A stretch of DNA of 64,000 nt from Congzhengia minquanensis (GTDB lineage: Bacteria; Bacillota; Clostridia; UBA1381; UBA9506): the NCBI RefSeq assembly GCF_014384785.1, contig NZ_JACRSU010000003.1, positions 186,001 through 250,000 of the forward strand, written 5' to 3'. The notes under the pieces are model-generated. The model was not told the DNA's origin. It searched no databases and saw only the letters and a list, made by a program, of their open reading frames with translations. The position numbers were made by a program, and so were the translations under genes. Every line of letters begins with the position of its first letter. Position 1 is the first letter of the stretch. This document shows positions 17,820 through 25,961 of this stretch, in pieces.

Positions 17820-18497
17820 ATGGAACGAGTGATAAAACAGTTTCCCATTTTGGAGGCGGAGCTTTGCGCAAGATACATGGGCGTGACAACGCCCATGGTG
17901 AACGACGTGCTCCGAGCTATGGGAAAGCTTAGTCAAACGCTTCCTGAAACGATTATGCCGCTTAAAGACGAAATGAAAGTGGCGGGTATTGCGTTTTGCA
18001 TCAGCGGTGAGAAAAGCACCGAGCAGGAGGGCGAAATGGAGGAGCGCGCCAAAATGCTGGAGGCAATCGGAAAAGACACGGTTTGCGTTTGGGCAACCGG
18101 CGGTGACAACAGCGCGGCCCAGTGGGGCGAAATCATGACCATGGCGGCAAAATCCCGGGGCTGCCGCGGCGCAATGGTTGACGGCGGCGTGCGTGACACA
18201 AACCGCGTGCTGGAACAAGGCTTCCCAGTGTTTTGCCGTTACAGAAGTTCAAGCGGCATGCTGGGCAGGTTCCGTTTAACGGGCTATCAAAAGCCGGTTA
18301 CCATTGGCAAAGTTACCATCTGCCCGGGAGACGTGATGCTGGGGGACATTGACGGCTGTATCTGTATTCCCAGAGATATTGCCTATGAGGTTCTGGTGGA
18401 AGCAGAAAAGATAAGGGACAATGAAGTGGAAATTAAAAAAATGGTAGATGGGGGCATGAAGCCCTCTGAAGTGGTTCAAAACGGCGGATATTTTTAA
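17820..18497 (+). CDS. RraA-family protein, probable HMG/CHA-type aldolase
   Basis: A 225-residue RraA-fold protein. The family block GEIMTMAAKSRGCRGAMVDG followed by GVRDTNRVL carries the usual D-x(20)-R-D metal and pyruvate site (MVDGGVRD). Proteins of this family cleave 4-hydroxy-2-oxo acids to pyruvate or, in E. coli, bind RNase E; they were once mislabelled as menaquinone methyltransferases. As first gene of a uronic-acid operon it could perform an aldol cleavage of a 2-keto-3-deoxy acid, but that is inference. The upstream region has a TAAAAT -10-like sequence without a clear -35, consistent with an AraC-dependent promoter. Confidence 0.8.
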   Translation: MERVIKQFPILEAELCARYMGVTTPMVNDVLRAMGKLSQTLPETIMPLKDEMKVAGIAFCISGEKSTEQEGEMEERAKMLEAIGKDTVCVWATGGDNSAAQWGEIMTMAAKSRGCRGAMVDGGVRDTNRVLEQGFPVFCRYRSSSGMLGRFRLTGYQKPVTIGKVTICPGDVMLGDIDGCICIPRDIAYEVLVEAEKIRDNEVEIKKMVDGGMKPSEVVQNGGYF

Positions 18498-18509
18498 AAG
18501 GAAGAAAGG

Positions 18510-19220
18510 ATGGAAATAAACATGGATTTTAAAGGTAAAAACGTAATTGTAACGGGAGCAAGCGGCGGAATTGGCTGTGCGCTGTGTAAAAAGCTTTCAG
18601 AAAACGGCGCTTTTATTGCTGCGGCCAGCCACACAGAAGACGGGGCAAAGGCAATTGCATCGGAGCTTGGGGAAAATTGCTTTTCCATGAGCGTAGACGT
18701 AACCAAAGAAGCGGAAGTTATAAAATTTTATAAAGCCGCGGTGGAAAAGCAGAAAAAGTTTGATTATCTGGTAAACCTGGCCGGTCTGTCCATGCCTTGC
18801 AAATACGACGAGGCGGAGGAAAGCCTTTATGACACGGTGATGGATGTGAACGTGAAAGGCTCGTTTTTGATGAGCAAGCATTTTGCAGGATATGCAAACG
18901 ACCCGGCCATGATTATTAACACCGGCAGCATGGCGGCCCGCAACACCAATGCCAACGCGCCGGTTTACTGCATGGCAAAAGGTGCGGTGAACAAGCTGTC
19001 TGAGGGACTGTTTTTGCAGTATGCCAAAAGGGGCATCCGCGTGACCACAGTAAATCCCGGCGGCGTGGACACACCTTTCTGGGGCGACCGCCCGGTAGAC
19101 AGAACCGCGTTGATGACAGCGGAGAACGTGTCGGACATAATTTATTTTTTAATGACGACACCGTCCCATGTGCAAATCCACTCTATCGACTTTGAATGTA
19201 CGGCAAAATTTAAAAAGTAA
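18510..19220 (+). CDS. Short-chain dehydrogenase, possibly for a keto-deoxyuronate
   Basis: A 236-residue Rossmann oxidoreductase with VTGASGGIG for NAD(P) binding (about 15-23), NLAG, and the catalytic YCMAK (Tyr-x-x-x-Lys) after INTGSMAA. The C-terminus shows no special extension. In pectin and glycosaminoglycan loci a related SDR (KduD) reduces or oxidises the keto-deoxyuronate released by lyases, which is the likely role here. Two ATGs (18510, 18522) are both usable; AGGAAG favours the first. Confidence 0.85.
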   Translation: MEINMDFKGKNVIVTGASGGIGCALCKKLSENGAFIAAASHTEDGAKAIASELGENCFSMSVDVTKEAEVIKFYKAAVEKQKKFDYLVNLAGLSMPCKYDEAEESLYDTVMDVNVKGSFLMSKHFAGYANDPAMIINTGSMAARNTNANAPVYCMAKGAVNKLSEGLFLQYAKRGIRVTTVNPGGVDTPFWGDRPVDRTALMTAENVSDIIYFLMTTPSHVQIHSIDFECTAKFKK

Positions 19221-19235
19221 AGTGAGGAACGGAAA

Positions 19236-20297
19236 ATGAAACCTCTTGACATGGCGCAAAACCTAGTTTTGAGAAATCAAAAAATGCACGTTCCGTCTCA
19301 ATATTACGGTCTGTTGATGTTCTACGGCGCGGCGCAGGCCGCGGCGGAATTAGAAAGTCCCCGGTTTTTGAAGAAGGTAATTGGTTTTTTAGACGCCTAT
19401 CCCGACAAAACGGGCCAAATGGTAGGCAATTTCGACAGCTACACCGCAGGAGGAAACGGGAAAGCATATTTCACCTATCTTGACAAAATTGGGAAGATTA
19501 CCTTAGCAAAGGACGTAAAAGAGCGGTTTTATGCCGCAACCAGGGAATATGCAGACAAAACCTTGGCGGCTCCCAAAAGTGCGGACGGCATTTTGACTTC
19601 GGCAAAAGTGGGGCCGGACAAGGTGTGGATTGATGTTGTCACCTGTGTTACCCCCTTCATGCTGTTTGCCGGCCTGGCGCTTGACAACGAAGCGTATGTT
19701 GACTTTGGCGCAGAACAGTGCTTCTTGATGTATGAGCTGTTTTTAGACAAAGAAAACGGCCTTTTGCACCAGTGCCGGGGCTTTGTTACGGGAAAACCGG
19801 AGGCAATTTCAAAAGATCACTGGTCCAGAGGAAACGGCTGGGGATATGTTGGTTTTGCAGATTTAATTTCATATTTGCCAAAAACCTCCCGCCATTTTGA
19901 AAAAGCAAGAAACGAGTATGTGAAATTTACAGATGCGCTGTTAAAAGTTCAGACAGACGGCGGCATGTGGAACCAGGAGCTGACCGACAAAGACGCCTGG
20001 CATGAAACCTCCGGCACAGCATTAATTCTTTACGGCTTAGGCGCTGGAATTCGGCGGGGCATTTTAAAGGACGAACGCTATAAAAAAGCATTTCAAAAAG
20101 GCATAAATGCTCTTTTAGGCTTTATTGACAACGACTTTGCTACCTACAACTCCTGCCCGGGGTGCCTTTGCCCGAAGCGGACGGGTGAAATTGCAGAGTA
20201 TTTGGCCCTGGTGCCGCCGAAAGACGAAGTGCACTCCTACGGCGCGTTTATTTTAGCGTTGACAGAAGCCCACAGGAACGGAATGGAGGAGATTTAA
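19236..20297 (+). CDS. Unsaturated uronyl hydrolase, GH105/GH88 type
   Basis: A 353-residue (alpha/alpha)6-barrel protein. The block DHWSRGNGWGYVGFADLIS (about 195-213) is the WxRGNGW signature of unsaturated rhamnogalacturonyl and glucuronyl hydrolases, and VWIDVVTCVTPFM contains the hydrating Asp region. These enzymes add water to the 4,5-double bond left by polysaccharide lyases, freeing a 5-keto uronate. No signal peptide: it works in the cytoplasm on products of the lyase encoded next. The stop abuts the GTG start of that lyase. Confidence 0.88.
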   Translation: MKPLDMAQNLVLRNQKMHVPSQYYGLLMFYGAAQAAAELESPRFLKKVIGFLDAYPDKTGQMVGNFDSYTAGGNGKAYFTYLDKIGKITLAKDVKERFYAATREYADKTLAAPKSADGILTSAKVGPDKVWIDVVTCVTPFMLFAGLALDNEAYVDFGAEQCFLMYELFLDKENGLLHQCRGFVTGKPEAISKDHWSRGNGWGYVGFADLISYLPKTSRHFEKARNEYVKFTDALLKVQTDGGMWNQELTDKDAWHETSGTALILYGLGAGIRRGILKDERYKKAFQKGINALLGFIDNDFATYNSCPGCLCPKRTGEIAEYLALVPPKDEVHSYGAFILALTEAHRNGMEEI

Positions 20298-22295
20298 GTG
20301 ATTCAGTTTATTCAGTCTGAGGAAATTAATACGTTTTTAAGCCAGCCGGAAGACAGCCATGTGAAAACCCTTTATAAAGAAGTGAAGAATCGGGCAAAAC
20401 AGCATATTTTAGCAGACAGCTTCTCCCATTCTGGCGACGCCTGCGCGTGGTATCACGTGTGCTCAAGCCGCATGTCGGACGTGTGCGTGTTCTATCTTGC
20501 AGAAAAAGACGAGGAGGCGGCCAAGTGGATAAAAAACCGCGCGCTTGACATTGCGGCCCTCTCTGAGGAAGAATGGCTGGGGCCTTTTTACAGGCCGAAG
20601 CAAAAGCCCTGCATTGGGTCGCTGGAAACGGCGCACATTGCTGTGACGCTGTGCGACGCCTATGTGAACGGATATGCGCTGTTCCATCAAGAAGAAAAAA
20701 ATAAAATAGAGGCGGCATTAAGAAATTATGGCCTGCACCTTTGTGAGCGGTATATTACCGAAGTACTGGCAGGAAACGCCTTTCAGGGGCGCATTATAAA
20801 CTGGTTCATGGTGCTGTTAAACGGCTTTGGAACCTGCGCGGCGGTGCTGTCAGACGGCGCGGCCATGGAGCGAGCACTGACATATTGCAAAATGGCGGAA
20901 GAGGCGTTTAATTCAGACAGCTATGGGGAAAGCCTGCAATATTCCAGCTATGCGGCCCACAATCTGGCCCATTTTCACGAGGTGGCCGAACGGTTCGGCA
21001 TAGACGAAGAAAAACTGAACACCGAAGTTTTTGCAAACCTTGCAGGCTGGTATGCCTCCAGCTATATTGGAAAGCATGTTGTTAACCGCATAGGCGGCAG
21101 CGTGCCGCAGTTTTTTAATTTTGGAGACAGCGCGCATATTTACAGGCCCTCTGGCGACCTTTTGGCGCGAATTGCGCGAAAGAGTAAAAACGAACGCAGC
21201 CGGGGCCTTGCAAAGTGGCTTTTAGAGGAACTTTATCAGGGGGAAAGCCTTTTGTCAGACGAACTTTCTGCATTTGGCTTTCACTATACGGGCAGCTACT
21301 GCGTTTTTCAATATCCCTACGAAACAGCGGCCGTTTCGCCCAAGCAGGCGTTGCTTCCGGAATTTAACGTGTTTGAAAACGGGCACATTTTCATGCGCGA
21401 TGCGTGGGAAAACCCTGGCTCGGAGCTGGCAATTTCTGCGGGTTACAAACCGCTTGCAGCTACCGCCCACCGGCATTTTGACCAAAACAGCTTTCAGCTT
21501 CAGGTGTTTGGTGAGCGTTTTTTCCACGACCCCGGCCACTGCTGCTACCGCTTAAACGCCCACCAGCGCTCCCGTAATGCGGAAAGCCACAACTGTGCGC
21601 TCATCTTTAAAAATGGGCGGGAACTTGTGCAAAAGGAGGTTTCCGGTGATGTCCGCCACTACACAGAGCCGCTTAACAGCCTGGTTTGCGCGAGAGCAGC
21701 GGGGGATATGTATGTGGTGATTTCCGACGGCACAAAGCTCTACGGCGGCGAGGTGAAAAAATATGTTCGCGCCTTTTTTGTAAAGCTGCCCCACATGATG
21801 GCAGTTATAGATTTTGTGGAAGCAGACGAGCCTGTTTCACTTTGTGCAAATTTCACGCTGGATAACCGGGAAAACGATTTAAAGGTGCACATATATAATG
21901 AAGAACGAATTGTGTTCCGCAAAGGGCAAAGCGCCGTAAAGCTGTTTTCTATGTATGCGGCGGCTGACGGGGAAGTATGCGGCACAGACTTTTCATTTGG
22001 CTGGGGCTATGCCCACGACTACTATCACCCGGAACCGAATTTTCATGGGCAGGGCAAAGAGGGGAGCGGCCTTTGCTACCGCTGGAAGCCGCAGAAAGAG
22101 GGAAAAACCAATCTTCTGCTGCACACAATTTGCTTTGATAAAGAGGAACAAATCCGCGGCTGGCACGTAACAAAAAATGAAACCGAAATTCATTTGGAGT
22201 CGCCGGACAAAACCGACTATTTTGACCTTGAAATCAACGGCACTGATATGATTCTGACACAGCCAAATGGTCAAACTGACAAATTTACACTATGA
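20298..22295 (+). CDS. Heparinase II/III-like polysaccharide lyase
   Basis: A 665-residue protein: an alpha-helical toroid in the first half (about 40-330) and a beta-sandwich C-terminal half. The heparinase II/III signature HRHFDQNSFQLQVFGERFFHD begins near residue 389, with the His and nearby Tyr expected for beta-elimination. GTG start immediately after the previous stop. No signal peptide is visible, so it probably acts on imported oligosaccharides. Members cleave heparin, chondroitin, alginate or other uronate chains; the substrate cannot be read from sequence alone. Together with the GH105 enzyme and the SDR it defines a uronate-depolymerising set. Confidence 0.82.
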   Translation: MIQFIQSEEINTFLSQPEDSHVKTLYKEVKNRAKQHILADSFSHSGDACAWYHVCSSRMSDVCVFYLAEKDEEAAKWIKNRALDIAALSEEEWLGPFYRPKQKPCIGSLETAHIAVTLCDAYVNGYALFHQEEKNKIEAALRNYGLHLCERYITEVLAGNAFQGRIINWFMVLLNGFGTCAAVLSDGAAMERALTYCKMAEEAFNSDSYGESLQYSSYAAHNLAHFHEVAERFGIDEEKLNTEVFANLAGWYASSYIGKHVVNRIGGSVPQFFNFGDSAHIYRPSGDLLARIARKSKNERSRGLAKWLLEELYQGESLLSDELSAFGFHYTGSYCVFQYPYETAAVSPKQALLPEFNVFENGHIFMRDAWENPGSELAISAGYKPLAATAHRHFDQNSFQLQVFGERFFHDPGHCCYRLNAHQRSRNAESHNCALIFKNGRELVQKEVSGDVRHYTEPLNSLVCARAAGDMYVVISDGTKLYGGEVKKYVRAFFVKLPHMMAVIDFVEADEPVSLCANFTLDNRENDLKVHIYNEERIVFRKGQSAVKLFSMYAAADGEVCGTDFSFGWGYAHDYYHPEPNFHGQGKEGSGLCYRWKPQKEGKTNLLLHTICFDKEEQIRGWHVTKNETEIHLESPDKTDYFDLEINGTDMILTQPNGQTDKFTL

Positions 22296-22373
22296 CACTC
22301 ATGCAGAAATTGTGCATTATATGCAAAAAATGGCGGCGAAATTATGCATTTTGCTGAATTTTAAACAACCCCT

Positions 22374-22401
22374 TTGATTTTTATGAAAAGTATGATAAAA
22401 T
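22374..22401 (+). promoter_or_regulatory. Putative promoter of the secreted CBM protein gene
   Basis: TTGATT (22374-22379), 16 bases, TAAAAT (22396-22401). Transcription would begin around 22408, just before the palindromes at 22420-22467. TGCATTATATGCA (22313-22325), a further small palindrome, lies upstream. Confidence 0.5.
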
Positions 22402-22419
22402 ACAACTGTATTAATATAG

Positions 22420-22467
22420 ACAAAGGGGTATACCCCTTTGTTGTATGTATAAAATACATACAACAAA
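22420..22467 (+). promoter_or_regulatory. Two overlapping palindromes in the leader of the CBM protein gene
   Basis: Palindrome A (22420-22441) is perfect, with arms ACAAAGGGG and CCCCTTTGT about a TATA centre. Palindrome B has perfect 14-base arms TTTGTTGTATGTAT (22437-22450) and ATACATACAACAAA (22454-22467) around AAA. They share 22437-22441, so in RNA only one can form completely. The CCCCTT of A is also complementary to the AAGGGG Shine-Dalgarno at 22487-22492, suggesting control of translation. A pair of DNA operators is the alternative. Confidence 0.7.
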
Positions 22468-22501
22468 TAGTTTTCACTAAATAATGAAGGGGAGAGATAA
22501 A

Positions 22502-24709
22502 ATGAAGAAATTATGTTCCTTGCTGCTGTCACTTACCATGGTGTTCAGCCTGGCGGCGACTTTTGGCATTTCGGCTAGCGCGGCGGATGTTTCAAACACG
22601 TTTTGGCGTGGGTTTGAAACAAACGTGAAGGACTACAGAGATGACCGCGGCGCCAAATCAGAATGGGTGGAAGAAGGCATTGGTGGGAGCCACGGCGCAC
22701 TAAAAATTCAAAACGGTGCATCAGAAGTTTCTGAACCGCAATATGGCGGCGTAACCTGGGAAAAAATTGTAAATGTTCCTAATGACAAGAAGTATAATAT
22801 TTCTATGTGCATTAAACCATTGGACATGGAAGACACAAATTTTGCTGGGAACAGGGCAATGTTTGTGTTCTATCACTATTATAAACAGGACGGTGGTTCA
22901 GAAAAATCGTTCCACGACATTGTGTATTTCAGCAAGGTAGAACAGCTGACAGACGGTTGGCTGAAGCTTTCGTATGACGGACATACTATGAGCTCTGGGG
23001 ATGCCGGAAATGCGCAGACACCTACAGGAACCTATTCCGGTTATTCCAGGATAGAGTTCCGTGCCGGAAGAAAAACGGGAACCTATTTAATTGACGATTT
23101 ACGGGTTGAGCCTGTTCCGGGAAACGAGCTTGTAACCGGCAATGATGAGACTCAGGGGCCGGTTTATCTGGTAAACGATACCAATGAAACCAGCAACACC
23201 GACATTGGCGGAGCAAATGGAACCGCAGGCTGCAGACTGGTGAAACCTACAGGTCAAACGGCAGACGGAGTCAGTTTTGGCAATTTAAAATTAAAACCCG
23301 GTCAGGCCTATAAGTTCTCATGGTGGGCTAAGGGCACCGCTAATGAAACGGATGCTTCGCTTTCCACAATCGGACTATATTTGTATGGATATGTAAACTC
23401 TTATTTTACGTTAAAAGACGGTGCACCAACCGTAACTTATAACATTATTATGAAAAATGACGACGCACTGACAGGTGACTGGCAGTATTATGAATGTATT
23501 TTTAAAACGCCTAATAAAACAGTTCCGGAGGAATGTTACGAGCAGGTAGTTTCGTTTTATCCGCGATTACACAGCGTGGCTGGTTCGCAGATGACAGGCG
23601 CTTTGGCTGAATTCGCCGGAAAATCTGGCATGGAATATTATATTGATGAAATAAAATTAGAACAGTTGGAAAGTGTTTACAATGGGAATTTTGAAGACTC
23701 GCTTGACATGCTAGTTTACGGTCACGAAAGACAACCGGGTTATAAACCGTGGATCACTGAAACAGGAACCACCGCAGTAAATGCTTCAGAAGCAGACAGA
23801 AATTTTGCCCGCGTAACCCAAACAGGCGCAGCAACCGACGGATTTTCTGCCTACGTTGCAATGGACCCGTCGGTAACTTACAAAATTAAGTTCGACGCGA
23901 AAAGCGACGTTGCCGGGGCAAAACTTGGTGCTTCCATTTACAAGGCAGAAGGCGACACTGCATCTTCAACCCAGGCAGAGTTAACCAGCGAATGGGCGTC
24001 TTATGAAGTAATTGTAAAAAACACCGACACGCTGATTACATCGCCGAAGCTTACCTTTACCATGACAGACGGCACCACTCCGCTGGCAGGAGATTTTGAT
24101 ATTGACAACGTAAGCTTTGAAGTTCTGCCGGAATTTGAATCTGCCATTTCCGCGACCAGCAAAGAGGTAGGCGGCGTGATTTCGGGCAGTGCAGAGTTCG
24201 ACGGCAGTGCGGACTTTGGTTTCCAAAGGGTGTTTATTTCAAAAGACGGCAAAACATGGGGACAACTGGCAGAAGGGGATACCGGAGCAGGAGCTTCGTC
24301 TTCCTACACCATTACGGAAAAGGATGCAGGTAAATATATCCGGTTTCTATATACGCCCGGTTTAACAGCTGGAGCAGACTATATTTACACCCCGTCTTTG
24401 CGCACGGCAGTCCGTAAAATTGCGTTCACGGGCACATGGGGAACAGATTTAACCGCAGAAGTGAACATTGTTACAGACACGTTTGACACAGAAGAATTTG
24501 TAGCCATTGTTGCGCTGTATAACAGCGACGACGAAATGATTGGCGTTGAAACCTATAACGTAAACGAACTGATGAACAACACCTCAGGAACTTATTCTAT
24601 TCCCTGCGGTGACACAACCGAAGCGGCATATGCGAAAGCGTATTTGTGGAACAACTTTGTTTCCATTGCGCCCTACTGTGTTTCTGACACAGCGCGCCCT
24701 GCGGAATAA
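22502..24709 (+). CDS. Secreted multi-domain carbohydrate-binding protein
   Basis: A 735-residue exported protein. The signal peptide (MKKLCSLLLSLTMVFSLAAT then cleavage after ISASA, about residue 27) is clear. The mature part contains three beta-sandwich modules of CBM4/9/16/22 style (about 30-215, 220-410, 415-565; each with the run of a buried Trp/Phe core and a closing YxIDxIxxE-type strand), then an Ig-like stretch and a C-terminal domain ending KAYLWNNFVSIAPYC. No catalytic motif is seen. The final LW-x-N...P-x-C phrase recurs in the decayed fragment at 63732-63797. It probably binds polysaccharide at the cell surface or presents it to enzymes. ATG 22502 behind AAGGGGAG is preferred over 22484. 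Confidence 0.82.
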   Translation: MKKLCSLLLSLTMVFSLAATFGISASAADVSNTFWRGFETNVKDYRDDRGAKSEWVEEGIGGSHGALKIQNGASEVSEPQYGGVTWEKIVNVPNDKKYNISMCIKPLDMEDTNFAGNRAMFVFYHYYKQDGGSEKSFHDIVYFSKVEQLTDGWLKLSYDGHTMSSGDAGNAQTPTGTYSGYSRIEFRAGRKTGTYLIDDLRVEPVPGNELVTGNDETQGPVYLVNDTNETSNTDIGGANGTAGCRLVKPTGQTADGVSFGNLKLKPGQAYKFSWWAKGTANETDASLSTIGLYLYGYVNSYFTLKDGAPTVTYNIIMKNDDALTGDWQYYECIFKTPNKTVPEECYEQVVSFYPRLHSVAGSQMTGALAEFAGKSGMEYYIDEIKLEQLESVYNGNFEDSLDMLVYGHERQPGYKPWITETGTTAVNASEADRNFARVTQTGAATDGFSAYVAMDPSVTYKIKFDAKSDVAGAKLGASIYKAEGDTASSTQAELTSEWASYEVIVKNTDTLITSPKLTFTMTDGTTPLAGDFDIDNVSFEVLPEFESAISATSKEVGGVISGSAEFDGSADFGFQRVFISKDGKTWGQLAEGDTGAGASSSYTITEKDAGKYIRFLYTPGLTAGADYIYTPSLRTAVRKIAFTGTWGTDLTAEVNIVTDTFDTEEFVAIVALYNSDDEMIGVETYNVNELMNNTSGTYSIPCGDTTEAAYAKAYLWNNFVSIAPYCVSDTARPAE

Positions 24710-24726
24710 AATAACAAAAAGCAAAA

Positions 24727-24757
24727 CGCCGCAGACATTAGTCTGCGGCGCTTTTTT
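24727..24757. terminator. Terminator of the CBM protein gene
   Basis: Perfect stem CGCCGCAGAC/GTCTGCGGCG (24727-24750) with an ATTA loop, followed by CTTTTTT. The stop codon of the convergent 79-codon gene falls inside the stem. Confidence 0.9.
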
Positions 24758-24977
24758 CGCGGCTTAAAACTCTTGCCAGAGAGTTTGCCGCTGTGCGAAA
24801 ACCGTCGAGATAACCCTGCTCAAACGCGTTTTTGGAGACAACCATCTCCATCTCGCCGCAGATGTCAAAAACCTCGTCTTCAAAGCGTTCATATTCAGAA
24901 GTTGAAAAGGAATTTTTGCACAGGACTAACTTTTTCCTTAAAACTTCTTCCAGTTCAAGGAATTTTGTGTTTTCCAA
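24738..24977 (-). CDS. Small DUF6809-like protein
   Basis: A 79-residue, mostly helical acidic protein. The end SKNAFEQGYLDGFRTAANSLARVL resembles the F-x-x-G-F-R-x-(G/A) close of DUF6809, a family of small uncharacterised proteins in gut Clostridia. The start is TTG 24977 behind GAGGTGA. The gene is divergent from XRE array 2 and its leader contains the long palindrome at 25005-25032. Function unknown; family assignment is by eye and moderate. Confidence 0.6.
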   Translation of the reverse strand: MENTKFLELEEVLRKKLVLCKNSFSTSEYERFEDEVFDICGEMEMVVSKNAFEQGYLDGFRTAANSLARVLSREKSAAD

Positions 24978-25002
24978 AAGTGACTCACCTCTCCCGAAAT
25001 GG

Positions 25003-25043
25003 GGGCGCGGAACGGCATGCCATTCCGCGCCGGGGGATTATTA
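25003..25043. repeat. Long palindrome with GGGGGATTATTA tail (copy 2)
   Basis: A 28-base near-perfect palindrome (25005-25032) whose arms begin GGCGCGGAA, flanked by GGGG on the left and CGGGGGATTATTA on the right. As in copy 1 the single imperfect pair is A-C on the plus strand and G-U on the minus strand. Different arm sequence but the same flanks and the same distance to a strong promoter argue for a common origin. Confidence 0.6.
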
Positions 25044-25057
25044 GTGGTAATCATACG

Positions 25058-25087
25058 TTGACAAGGTCCGCCACAAAATGATATAAT
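25058..25087 (+). promoter_or_regulatory. Strong promoter upstream of XRE array 2
   Basis: TTGACA (25058-25063), 18 bases, TATAAT (25082-25087), with AAATGA directly before the -10 exactly as in the promoter at 2282-2310. The predicted transcript folds GC-bulge-ACGA (25094-25100) with TCGTGC (25118-25123) and meets a T-run at 25125-25130, so it may end as a short RNA. Confidence 0.75.
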
Positions 25088-25168
25088 AAATCTGCTACGA
25101 ACTATGTATATCTTTCCTATGGGGGACTCGTGCCTTTTTTGATTACAAACAGATTATATCACGTTATC

Positions 25169-25201
25169 CAGTGAATATCAAGATGAATCACTGTATAAAA
25201 T
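25169..25201 (+). promoter_or_regulatory. Operator-like inverted repeat before XRE array 2
   Basis: CAGTGA (25169-25174) and TCACTG (25188-25193) are separated by 13 bases and abut TATAAAATG, a possible -10. The half-sites differ from the CTACA/TGTAG operators of array 1, which suggests the two arrays are controlled by different members. Confidence 0.5.
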
Positions 25202-25240
25202 GAAATTTGTGCAAAATACTGAAAAAGAGGTGCAAAATTT

Positions 25241-25471
25241 ATGTATAATACACAAAAAATTGCTGAAAGAATTAAATTACAAGCAAAATTACGTGGTGTT
25301 ACAATGCAAACGATGCTTTCAGAAATTGGTTTAGGAATAAACACAGTTTCACAATTAGCAAAAGGTCAGGTTATATCATCAATAAAACTTGCTCAAATTG
25401 CAGATTATCTTGATTGTTCTGTAGATTATCTCTTATGTAGAACGGATAATTCGAGAATTTTAAATAAGTAG
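25241..25471 (+). CDS. Small XRE-family regulator, array 2 gene 1
   Basis: A 76-residue single-domain HTH. The reading half is RGVTMQTMLSEIGLGINTVSQL; the tail is YLDCSVDYLLCRTDNSRILNK, with Cys in place of the usual Gly of GRTD. Similar to the next gene over its whole length. RBS AGAGGTG. Strongly AT-rich coding sequence. Confidence 0.83.
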   Translation: MYNTQKIAERIKLQAKLRGVTMQTMLSEIGLGINTVSQLAKGQVISSIKLAQIADYLDCSVDYLLCRTDNSRILNK

Positions 25472-25482
25472 GTGAAGATATA

Positions 25483-25713
25483 ATGTGTTATTATACTGAG
25501 AAAATTGCAAACAGAATAAAAAAATGTGCTAGGGAACGTAGTGTAACTTTACAAAAAATGCTATCCGATTTGGGATTTGGCATTAACTTGATTTCTCAAT
25601 TGGCTCATGGGCAAGAAATTTCGTCTATAAATCTTGCAAAGATTGCTGATTATTTAGGTTGCTCAGTAGACTATTTGTTAGGAAGAACGGACAATCCGAA
25701 AATAAATCATTAA
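25483..25713 (+). CDS. Small XRE-family regulator, array 2 gene 2
   Basis: A 76-residue single-domain HTH with ERSVTLQKMLSDLGFGINLI in the reading half and [20 protein letters not shown] at the end. It begins 11 bases after gene 1. A 32-base stretch of its 3' end (25666-25697) is repeated with a single change in gene 3 (25896-25927). Confidence 0.85.
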   Translation: MCYYTEKIANRIKKCARERSVTLQKMLSDLGFGINLISQLAHGQEISSINLAKIADYLGCSVDYLLGRTDNPKINH

Positions 25714-25727
25714 GGAAGGTTCGGCGA

Positions 25728-25943
25728 ATGTTTAAAGATATTTTAAATAAAAAACTAGAAGCAAACGATTTATCCGTATATCAGATTGCAAAAGAAACAA
25801 ATATTCCAAAATCCACACTGTATGAATGGTCTTCGGGTGAGCGGGAACCTTTTTCTGAGTACCTTGTTCCATTGGCCGATTATTTGGGCTGTTCCGTAGA
25901 CTATTTGTTAGGAAGAACAGACAATCCAAACATAAATAAGTGA
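25728..25943 (+). CDS. Small XRE-family regulator, array 2 gene 3
   Basis: A 71-residue HTH, start ATG 25728 behind AAGGAAGG; an upstream in-frame ATG would overlap gene 2. The N-terminal half (NDLSVYQIAKETNIPKSTLY) is unlike gene 2, but the C-terminal end is nearly identical at the DNA level, a mosaic pattern that points to recombination or gene conversion of the tail. Confidence 0.85.
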   Translation: MFKDILNKKLEANDLSVYQIAKETNIPKSTLYEWSSGEREPFSEYLVPLADYLGCSVDYLLGRTDNPNINK

Positions 25944-25961
25944 TAAAAGGATTGGAATTTT

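Noticed and set aside
17667..18218. Long N-terminal extension of the AraC frame on the minus strand
   Set aside because: It lies entirely antisense to the RraA-family gene and its translated sequence is low quality; a good start with a ribosome binding site exists at 17666.
25666..25927. 32-base direct repeat as a mobile element or attachment site
   Set aside because: It is coding sequence for the same conserved protein tail in two paralogous genes and has no element ends around it.
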